8,212 bases of DNA from Muribaculaceae bacterium (lineage in GTDB: Bacteria > Bacteroidota > Bacteroidia > Bacteroidales > Muribaculaceae), in contig JAIDBM010000026.1 in assembly GCA_029056365.1 (NCBI GenBank), positions 1-8,212 on the forward strand. Reading direction: 5' to 3'. The notes beneath the pieces are model-generated. The model was given only the letters and a program-made list of their open reading frames with translations. It was not told where the DNA came from and ran no database searches. Each line of letters starts with the position of its first letter. The stretch's first letter is position 1. Both the position numbers and the translations under genes were made by a program. Positions 1 through 5,977 of the stretch are shown here, piece by piece.

Positions 1-317
1 GCATATACCGCTACGGAAATGCCGCATTGATTGGCGGAGGATTCGGAACCGGAATCCACAATATCAATGAAGCGGCCGTTTATGGCATTCCGGTGATATT
101 CGGTCCGAACAACCACAAATTCCGCGAAGCCGCCGGACTGCAGGCATGCGGAGGCGGATTCTGCTATACCGACCGTACTTCTTTGGAATTGATCATGAAC
201 ACCCTGCTCAACGACAGACGGGCACTGTCGGAAAGCGGCTACGCAGCCGCCGACTATATAAAGCGCAACACCGGAGCCACCGGGATAATTGCAAAAAAAC
301 TCGGCATCCCAACCTGA
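1..317 (+). CDS. waaA: 3-deoxy-D-manno-octulosonic acid (Kdo) transferase, C-terminal part
   Basis: This is the 3' end of a gene that enters from the left edge; the reading frame is open from base 3 to a TGA at 315-317, giving about 104 residues. The product would transfer Kdo from CMP-Kdo to lipid A precursor at the cytoplasmic face of the inner membrane, the first sugar step of LPS core synthesis. The visible part is the C-terminal nucleotide-sugar-binding half of a GT-B fold. It begins with YRYGNAALIGGGFGTGIHN, followed by a conserved EAA and the PVIFGPN...KF.EA stretch, which is the form I know from Bacteroidales Kdo transferases (family GT30). The TTG at base 27 lies inside the conserved motif and is not a start. 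The next gene starts 42 bases downstream with no promoter visible between them, so co-transcription is likely. Family identity is firm; the number of Kdo residues added cannot be judged. Confidence 0.9.
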   Translation, partial: IYRYGNAALIGGGFGTGIHNINEAAVYGIPVIFGPNNHKFREAAGLQACGGGFCYTDRTSLELIMNTLLNDRRALSESGYAAADYIKRNTGATGIIAKKLGIPT

Positions 318-359
318 TATGCAACATTATTCCGCGCAGCTAAAACAAACAAAACAGAT

Positions 360-1316
360 ATGATAAAAATCGGAATCATGGGAGGTTCCTCCCCCATCGC
401 CGGCGAACTCATACGCCTGCTCATACATCACCCCGATGCCGACATCATATGGGTAAACTCCAGAAGCATGGCAGCCGGAGCGATATCAGATGTGCATGCA
501 GGAATGCACGGCGATACAGAACTCAGGTTCTCATCCGGATACAATCTGGCCGAAGTCAATCTTGTGTTTCTGTGCTCCACCCCCGGCGAAACCGAGGATT
601 TCCTGAAAGAAAACCCGGAAATTCCTGATAAACTACGTCTTATCGACTTGAGCGGCTATTGCATGGGAACTGAAAACTTTATCTACGGCCTTCCGGAATT
701 ATACCGGAAAACCATGGTTCGCGGAGGCACCCGCGTGGCAATTCCAGGAGCAATCGCCACAGTTCTCCAGCTGGCATTGCTTCCTTTGGCCAAAAACCTG
801 ATGCTGAACTGCGAAATATTCGCAACTGGCATAACTCCGCAATCCGACCGACCGGCAATGCCGAATTTCGCGGCAGCAGCCGGAAACATATGCCTTGACC
901 GTCCGCTGCGCCACCCCCAGGCCGAAGAAGCCGTAGCAAACCTGTCGACCCTTCAGTCAAGCTACCAGGCCCCCATACAGCTTGTAAGCATGCGCGGCCC
1001 GCAAAGCCGAGGCACAATGGTGAGCCTGCTGCTTGATGCCGCGACCGACCTCCAGCACCTGCGCGAACTCTACGACAACTTCTACGACGACCACAACTTT
1101 GTTTATCTCACCGACCGTCCGGTAGAACTTAAAGACGTTGTCAACACCAACAAATGCCTTATACATCTTCAGAAGTTCGACGGACGACTCCTCATAAGCG
1201 CCGCAATCGACAATCTGCTCAAAGGCGGCGCCGGAACCGCCGTACACTGCATGAATCTTCTTTTCGGTCTTGCCGAGCGCACAGGACTCACTCTTAAGAC
1301 CTCAAGCTACTTCTGA
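360..1316 (+). CDS. ArgC-family protein (N-acetyl-gamma-glutamyl-phosphate reductase-like) lacking the catalytic cysteine
   Basis: The 318-residue protein is ArgC-like over its full length: an N-terminal nucleotide-binding start (GIMGGSSPIAGEL, residues 5-17), DVHAGMHGDTELRF (44-57), YGLPEL (109-114), and a very typical C-terminus with VVNTNKCLIHL (260-270) and IDNLLKGGAGTAVH.MNL (283-300). True ArgC reduces N-acetylglutamyl phosphate through a cysteine in the motif PGC(Y/F)AT; here it reads PGAIAT, with Ala131 (codon GCA, 750-752) at the cysteine position. The SGxSGAG substrate loop is replaced by TGITPQSD (156-163). The HxHxPE motif keeps only its first histidine (His185), and the conserved DLSADFR-type stretch reads DLSGYCMG (96-103). 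Length and frame are intact, so this is not a decaying pseudogene by sequence. It sits between waaA and membrane glycosyltransferases, with no other arginine gene visible, and its stop overlaps the next start (TGATG). I infer a repurposed or non-catalytic paralogue; arginine synthesis is unlikely. The actual role is unknown. Confidence 0.85.
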   Translation: MIKIGIMGGSSPIAGELIRLLIHHPDADIIWVNSRSMAAGAISDVHAGMHGDTELRFSSGYNLAEVNLVFLCSTPGETEDFLKENPEIPDKLRLIDLSGYCMGTENFIYGLPELYRKTMVRGGTRVAIPGAIATVLQLALLPLAKNLMLNCEIFATGITPQSDRPAMPNFAAAAGNICLDRPLRHPQAEEAVANLSTLQSSYQAPIQLVSMRGPQSRGTMVSLLLDAATDLQHLRELYDNFYDDHNFVYLTDRPVELKDVVNTNKCLIHLQKFDGRLLISAAIDNLLKGGAGTAVHCMNLLFGLAERTGLTLKTSSYF

Positions 1317-2638
1317 TGAAATTAACCCGCCCCATATCCCCGTGGCCATATGCCGTGATGTACTCACTGCTGGCAATAGTGGCTTTAGTTTACGAACGAC
1401 TTTCTCCTGCGGGCGTATGGGGCATTGACACGCCGAGTTATATCGAAGCCGGCGAAGCCCTTTTCAACGGAACCATACACGCCGAACGTACCCCGGTATA
1501 TCCATTATTTATATGCGCCATAACGCGGTTCATGAGTCTGTTTACCGACCCTTCACATGCGCTTAAAACAGTGATGATGGCCCAATGGTGCATTTTTTTT
1601 ATAGCAGTGCATTATGTACGGCTTAGCCTAAAACAGCTGCTGCCCGATTCAAAAAAATGGGTTCTCGCAGGTACGGTTCTGTTCGCATTCAACCCCATGA
1701 TATGGCAGTTCAACAACTGTCATATCACCGAATCACTGGCTGTGTCTGTAACTGTATTCATAATCTGGTCGACAATATCCGTGTTGCGCGAACCGGGAGT
1801 ACTGCCGATGATACGGATGTTCATGTGGGTGACGGTGGCGCTTTTCCTGCGTCCGTCATTTTTATATCTGCTTCCACTGGCCGGAATTCTGCTTTTGGCA
1901 ATGGCCCTGAGAACCAGGCGGCACCGGAATTCACTGATATGCGGCATAACATGTCTGGGTGTATGCGTTGCATGTGTACTTGCCTACTGCCATGAAAACT
2001 ACAGGCAGAACGGCGTACGGGCCATGTCGTTCACAGGCTCCATAAACGCATATTTCACGTTACGCGAAGCCGGAACAGTACACCCCGACTCATGTGCCGA
2101 CCGACTGATGTCGGAAGCACTCAGGCGCAATCTCAACCCGCACAATACCGCCGAATACGCCGATGCCCTTACATGGCCGGAAATACGCGGCATAATGCGG
2201 GAAGTGCCAAAATCAGAAATCGAGGCCTATATAGGCTCTGAAATCGCCGCCCACAAAAAGGAGGTCCTTGAACTGATATGGCGCCGGACTACGGTGTATC
2301 TGGCGGCGATACCAATGATCGACCTCACCACATACATGAACAGAATACCCATGGCACTGCCATGGCCGACTAACTTCACAGAACTGGCTGCCACAGTTCT
2401 GGCAACCATGTGGTTTATATTCCTTCTGATTCGCCGACGCCGGTTCCCGATAGCCATACCATGGCTTATAGGCTTGGTATTAGGCCAGTTCGCAGTAGTG
2501 CTTACAGGCGCACAGGACGAATACAACCGACTGTTGCTGCCTTGTATCCCGGCCTGGACAATACTGATGATTGTTACAGCTCACTCCATTAAACAGACTA
2601 TCAATGACACAAGAAGCCTCCGCGTCCGCCACTCGTAA
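1316..2638 (+). CDS. Multispanning GT-C-type membrane glycosyltransferase (lipid-linked sugar donor)
   Basis: This 440-residue protein has about ten to eleven hydrophobic segments, for example near 11-28, 86-108, 116-156, 165-198, 207-225, 353-372, 378-398 and 405-424. The layout fits GT-C enzymes of the ArnT/PMT-like superfamily, which take a sugar from a polyprenyl-phosphate carrier outside the inner membrane. Supporting motifs are an acidic residue in the first outer loop (Asp38 in GIDTPSYIEAG), RTPVYPLF (58-65), ITESLAVS (137-144), LRPSFLYLLP (178-187), and near the C-terminus an EYNRLLLPCIP stretch (402-412) like the R...P..P signature of the class. A soluble loop lies at about 226-320. 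The ATG overlaps the preceding stop by one base, and the 3' end overlaps the GT2 gene by 35 bases, so the pair is probably made together. The sugar and acceptor cannot be told; proximity to waaA suggests LPS core, lipid A or O-antigen. A polymerase or ligase role is less likely. Confidence 0.7.
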   Translation: MKLTRPISPWPYAVMYSLLAIVALVYERLSPAGVWGIDTPSYIEAGEALFNGTIHAERTPVYPLFICAITRFMSLFTDPSHALKTVMMAQWCIFFIAVHYVRLSLKQLLPDSKKWVLAGTVLFAFNPMIWQFNNCHITESLAVSVTVFIIWSTISVLREPGVLPMIRMFMWVTVALFLRPSFLYLLPLAGILLLAMALRTRRHRNSLICGITCLGVCVACVLAYCHENYRQNGVRAMSFTGSINAYFTLREAGTVHPDSCADRLMSEALRRNLNPHNTAEYADALTWPEIRGIMREVPKSEIEAYIGSEIAAHKKEVLELIWRRTTVYLAAIPMIDLTTYMNRIPMALPWPTNFTELAATVLATMWFIFLLIRRRRFPIAIPWLIGLVLGQFAVVLTGAQDEYNRLLLPCIPAWTILMIVTAHSIKQTINDTRSLRVRHS

Positions 2639-3626
2639 AAAAGTGTCGGTGCTCATACCATGCTATAACGAACACTCTGTGCTCCCGCTGCTATTCGCCC
2701 GCATGAATGAATTCATCGACACCATGCCTGAATACGACTGGGAAATAATGATGGTGAACGATGGCTCGTCCGACGACTCCATGAGCCAGATAATACACAT
2801 GCATATACGCGACAAACGATGGCAATTCGTCGACCTTTCGCGCAACTTCGGAAAAGAGATTGCCATGATGGCCGGACTCGACTACATCAGCGGCGACTGT
2901 GTGGTGATAATGGACGCCGACCTGCAGGACCCGCCGGAACTCATACCGGAAATGCTCGGATACTGGCACGAGGGATACGACGATGTATATGCCACACGCA
3001 AAAGCCGAGGCAAAGAATCATGGCTAAGAAAACGGCTCAGTCTCAGCTATTACAGCCTGCTTCAGCGAACAACACGGATACCGGTGCTTCAGAATGCGGG
3101 CGATTTCAGACTCCTCGACCGTAAATGCATCGACGCTCTGCGTTGCATGCGCGAGGTACAGCGCTACACCAAAGGCCTGTTCACGTGGATAGGCTTCCGC
3201 AAAAAAGAAATAAAATTCGACCGCGCCGACCGGGCCGCAGGCCAGACCCACTGGAATTTCTGGAAACTTCTCGCGCTTGCCATCGAAGGAATCACAAGCT
3301 ACACCACAATTCCGTTGCGCATCAGCACCGTTGTAGGATTCATCACCTCCATCGGAGCATTCATAGCCACCATATACTTCCTCATCAAAACATGGATTCT
3401 GGGTGATCCGGTACAAGGCTTCCCTACCCTGGTGATATTGATTCTGTTTCTGAGCGGAGTAATACTGCTTAGTTTAGGCATCATGGGCGAATATATCGGA
3501 CGGATATTCAACGAAACAAAAGCACGTCCGCCATACTTCGTTCAAAGCACATCGGCACAAAGAAACCCGGAGCCACCATCGGCACAGGCATCGGCACAAG
3601 CACATACATATACTCAAAGCCGCTGA
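2604..3626 (+). CDS. GT2 family polyprenyl-phosphate glycosyltransferase (GtrB/ArnC/DPM1-like)
   Basis: A 340-residue enzyme expected to move a sugar from a nucleotide donor to undecaprenyl phosphate on the cytoplasmic face. The GT-A domain starts with VSVLIPCYNE (14-23), has VNDGSSDDS (51-59), SRNFGKE (79-85) and the metal-binding VIMDADLQDPPE (101-112), then the family's AGDFRLLDR (165-173). Two membrane segments follow at about 242-264 and 273-296, ending in LGIMGEYIGRIFNE, typical of GtrB-like proteins. The last 25 residues are a low-complexity polar tail rich in Ser, Ala, Gln and Pro, unlike the compact family ending. I chose ATG 2604 because it places the usual dozen residues before the first strand; a TTG at 2571 in the same frame is less plausible. 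The gene overlaps the GT-C gene by 35 bases, and the two form a carrier-charging and carrier-using pair. No GtrA-type small flippase is visible beside them. Confidence 0.9.
   Translation: MTQEASASATRKKVSVLIPCYNEHSVLPLLFARMNEFIDTMPEYDWEIMMVNDGSSDDSMSQIIHMHIRDKRWQFVDLSRNFGKEIAMMAGLDYISGDCVVIMDADLQDPPELIPEMLGYWHEGYDDVYATRKSRGKESWLRKRLSLSYYSLLQRTTRIPVLQNAGDFRLLDRKCIDALRCMREVQRYTKGLFTWIGFRKKEIKFDRADRAAGQTHWNFWKLLALAIEGITSYTTIPLRISTVVGFITSIGAFIATIYFLIKTWILGDPVQGFPTLVILILFLSGVILLSLGIMGEYIGRIFNETKARPPYFVQSTSAQRNPEPPSAQASAQAHTYTQSR
3550..3599 (+). repeat. Short direct repeats in the GT2 gene tail
   Basis: The ten-base unit CATCGGCACA occurs three times, at 3550-3559, 3577-3586 and 3589-3598. The last two are spaced as a 12-base tandem unit. 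They encode the repeated Ser-Ala-Gln of the protein's C-terminal tail (STSAQ, then SAQASAQA). The copies are in frame, so slippage of a 12-base unit would change the tail length without breaking the gene. Confidence 0.75.
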
Positions 3627-3632
3627 CAAACC

Positions 3633-3664
3633 TTTGTACGATTCGGAAATTTTGCGTAACTTTG
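3633..3664 (+). promoter_or_regulatory. Bacteroidota-type promoter for the aminotransferase-fucose unit
   Basis: TTTG at 3633-3636 and TAACTTTG at 3657-3664 are separated by 20 bases and match the Bacteroidota primary sigma consensus (TTTG, 19-21 bases, TAnnTTTG) with no mismatch. Transcription would start around 3670, leaving a leader of roughly 15 bases before ATG 3686. The site lies in the only gap after the GT2 gene, so it separates the waaA-side run from the gene set that follows. The TTG at 3662, which could extend the next reading frame, is part of the -7 box and so is not the start. Confidence 0.85.
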
Positions 3665-3685
3665 CACGTTCAAAAACACATCGCT

Positions 3686-4813
3686 ATGAAAGAAAGAATT
3701 CTCCTGTCGCTCGCCCATATGGGAGGAAGCGAACAAAAATACGTAGAAGATGCATTCCGCACCAACTGGATTGTACCTCTTGGTCCTAACGTAAACGAAT
3801 TCGAAAACAGGCTCGAAAAATATCTCGGGGCAGGAAATGTAGTGGCACTTAGCGCCGGTACAGCCGCCATACACCTCGGACTTGTGATGCTTGGCGTAAG
3901 CAAGGGCGACGAGGTGATATGCCAGTCGCTCACATTCTCGGCCTCGGCCAATCCGATCTGTTATCAGGGAGCGACTCCAGTGTTCGTCGACTCGGAACCC
4001 GACACATGGAACATGGACCCCGCAGCTCTCGAACGTGCCATTATCGAACGCAAGAATATCACAGGCTGCTACCCGAAAGCAATCATACCGGTATATCTCT
4101 ACGGCATGCCGGCTAAAATGGATGAAATATCCGAAATCGCCGCCCGATACGGCATACCCGTGCTTGAAGACGCCGCAGAAGCACTCGGCTCTGAATACAA
4201 AGGCCGCAAATGCGGTACAATAGGCGAATACGGCGCACTGAGTTTCAACGGCAACAAAATAATAACCACCTCAGGCGGCGGCGCACTTGTATGCCCCGAT
4301 GCTGAAAGTGCCGGACGAGTGAAATTCTACGCCACCCAGGCCCGTGAAGCCCGTCCGTACTACTACCACGAAGTTATCGGATACAACTACCGGTTAAGCA
4401 ACGTAAGCGCCGGTATCGGATGCGGACAGATGGAAGTCCTCGCCGACCATGTGGCACGACGCAGGCAAATCCACGCCCTTTACAAACAGCTTCTGGCTGA
4501 TATTCCAGGAGTAACGGTCCACGACAATCCGTCGGACGACTTCAACTCAAATTTCTGGCTCAGCACCATGCTGATTGACCCTTCGACAGGCCGTACCCCC
4601 GATGAAATACGTCTTGCGCTTGAAGAAGAAAATATCGAAACCCGCCTGCTGTGGCGTCCGATGCACATGCAACCGGTATTTGCCGACGCACCATATTATG
4701 GCGGCACTACCGGCGAAGACCTCTTTAACAAAGGACTGTGTCTGCCAAGCGGTTCGAATCTAAGCGACGACGACATACGCCGCGTATGCGAGGCCATCAG
4801 AGCCTGCTTCTGA
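3686..4813 (+). CDS. DegT/DnrJ/EryC1/StrS family PLP-dependent sugar aminotransferase
   Basis: A 375-residue, full-length fold type I aminotransferase that would add an amino group from glutamate to a keto-sugar nucleotide. Visible family features are the VPLGPNVNEFE opening (30-40), LSAGTAAIHLGL (55-66) in the cofactor phosphate loop, TFSASANP (83-90), EDAAEALGS (161-169) with Asp162 positioned to bind the pyridine nitrogen, and SFNGNKIITTSGGG (186-199) with Lys191 as the expected Schiff-base lysine. The motif NYRLSNVSAGIG.GQ (234-248) and the C-terminal LPSGSNLSDDDI are also typical. The ATG at 3686 follows a consensus promoter by a short leader. The best relatives by memory are PglE/EpsN-like enzymes acting on UDP-4-keto-6-deoxy-HexNAc. 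A GDP-perosamine synthase role is an alternative, because the next gene makes GDP-4-keto-6-deoxymannose. No UDP-sugar 4,6-dehydratase is in the window, so the substrate remains open. Confidence 0.9.
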   Translation: MKERILLSLAHMGGSEQKYVEDAFRTNWIVPLGPNVNEFENRLEKYLGAGNVVALSAGTAAIHLGLVMLGVSKGDEVICQSLTFSASANPICYQGATPVFVDSEPDTWNMDPAALERAIIERKNITGCYPKAIIPVYLYGMPAKMDEISEIAARYGIPVLEDAAEALGSEYKGRKCGTIGEYGALSFNGNKIITTSGGGALVCPDAESAGRVKFYATQAREARPYYYHEVIGYNYRLSNVSAGIGCGQMEVLADHVARRRQIHALYKQLLADIPGVTVHDNPSDDFNSNFWLSTMLIDPSTGRTPDEIRLALEEENIETRLLWRPMHMQPVFADAPYYGGTTGEDLFNKGLCLPSGSNLSDDDIRRVCEAIRACF

Positions 4814-4834
4814 TACCCGGCTATAAAACACCAA

Positions 4835-4862
4835 GACTACGGCCCGGCAACGGGCCGTAGTC
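4835..4862 (+). terminator. Perfect 12-bp GNRA-capped hairpin, possible terminator, attenuator or RNA stability element
   Basis: The arms GACTACGGCCCG (4835-4846) and CGGGCCGTAGTC (4851-4862) are exact reverse complements around a GCAA tetraloop of the stable GNRA type. The hairpin starts 21 bases after the aminotransferase stop. No T-run follows on the + strand, so it does not fit a standard intrinsic terminator; partial read-through or mRNA end protection are alternatives. A weaker hairpin (ACGGC 4877-4881 with GCCGT 4889-4893) follows it and ends in TTT. Confidence 0.5.
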
Positions 4863-4912
4863 ATCAATTCCAGATTACGGCTACCGAGGCCGTTTCCAAA
4901 AAACAGAATAAA

Positions 4913-5977
4913 ATGCCAATAGCCCTTATAACCGGCATAACCGGACAAGACGGCTCATATCTCGCCGAATTCTTACTTGAAAAAGGATATGAAGTACATG
5001 GAATAATACGCCGAAGCTCAAGCTTCAACACCGAGCGTATCGAACATCTATATCTCGATGAATGGGTGCGCGACATGCACCGGCGGCGCCTTCTGCATCT
5101 ACATTATGGCGACATGACAGACTCGTCATCGCTCATCCACATCATAGCCCAGGTAAAACCCGATGAAATATACAATCTTGCCGCACAAAGCCATGTAAAG
5201 GTTTCATTCGATGTACCTGAGTATACCGCCGATACAGACGCGCTGGGCACGCTTCGCCTGCTTGAAGCCGTGCACATACTGGGCATGAGCGGCAAATGCC
5301 GGATATATCAGGCCTCAACTTCCGAACTTTTCGGAAAAGTCCAGGAAATACCTCAAAGCGAGACAACACCGTTCTATCCGCGCTCACCCTATGCCGTTGC
5401 AAAACTTTACTCCTTCTGGATTATGAAGAACTATCGCGAAGCATACGGCATGTATACCGCCAACGGCATTCTGTTCAACCACGAAAGCCCTCGGCGCGGC
5501 GAGACATTCGTAACACGAAAAATCACTCTTGCCGCAGCTCGCATAGCCGCCGGACTGCAGGACAAACTGTATCTGGGCAATCTCGATGCCCTCCGCGACT
5601 GGGGGTATGCACCCGACTACATCGAGTGTATGTGGCTAATCATGCAGCAACCCGAACCCGACGACTATGTGATTGCAACCGGAGAATACCACTCTGTACG
5701 GGAATTCGCCACTCTTGCCTTCAGTTACGCCGGAATAAACCTGCGCTGGGAAGGCAGCGGTCTTGACGAAAAAGGAATTGATACCGCCACCGGAAAGACA
5801 CTTGTCGAAGTCGACCCCCGCTTCTTCCGTCCGACAGAAGTTGAACAGCTGCTTGGAAACCCGGCCAAAGCCAGAGAGCGGCTTGGATGGAACCCGACCA
5901 AAACTCCGTTCAACGAACTCGTCAGAATAATGGTTGAGTCCGATATGAAAATCACAAGCAGCAATAATCGTGGATAA
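4913..5977 (+). CDS. gmd: GDP-mannose 4,6-dehydratase
   Basis: This 354-residue extended short-chain dehydrogenase converts GDP-D-mannose to GDP-4-keto-6-deoxy-D-mannose in the cytoplasm, the committed step to GDP-L-fucose. The NADP-binding loop is GITGQDG (8-14), immediately followed by SYLAEFLLEKGYEVHG; RRSSSFNTERI (33-43) is the classic Gmd stretch. The catalytic set is complete: Thr136 and Glu138 in QASTSELFG and Tyr160/Lys164 in SPYAVAK, each four residues beyond the E. coli numbering as I recall it. NHESPRRGETFVTRKI (189-204) and VDPRFFRPTEVE are further Gmd signatures. The DALRDWGYAPDYIE segment (225-238) takes the place of the commoner RDWGHAKDYV. The ATG has no Shine-Dalgarno but an A-rich upstream, as expected here. 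The 99-base gap before it has hairpins but no consensus promoter, so transcription probably comes from 3633-3664. Its stop overlaps fcl by 8 bases. Confidence 0.97.
   Translation: MPIALITGITGQDGSYLAEFLLEKGYEVHGIIRRSSSFNTERIEHLYLDEWVRDMHRRRLLHLHYGDMTDSSSLIHIIAQVKPDEIYNLAAQSHVKVSFDVPEYTADTDALGTLRLLEAVHILGMSGKCRIYQASTSELFGKVQEIPQSETTPFYPRSPYAVAKLYSFWIMKNYREAYGMYTANGILFNHESPRRGETFVTRKITLAAARIAAGLQDKLYLGNLDALRDWGYAPDYIECMWLIMQQPEPDDYVIATGEYHSVREFATLAFSYAGINLRWEGSGLDEKGIDTATGKTLVEVDPRFFRPTEVEQLLGNPAKARERLGWNPTKTPFNELVRIMVESDMKITSSNNRG

Noticed and set aside
2571..2603. TTG start extending the GT2 enzyme by eleven residues
   Set aside because: It would deepen the overlap with the GT-C gene and adds residues with no family similarity; ATG 2604 is a better fit.
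3662..3685. TTG start giving the aminotransferase eight extra residues
   Set aside because: The TTG is part of the -7 promoter box, so the ribosome would not find it on the transcript; ATG 3686 gives the usual family N-terminus.
3733..3740. CAAAAATA, a minus-strand match to TAnnTTTG
   Set aside because: No TTTG partner lies at the required 19-21 base distance on that strand, and no minus-strand gene follows.
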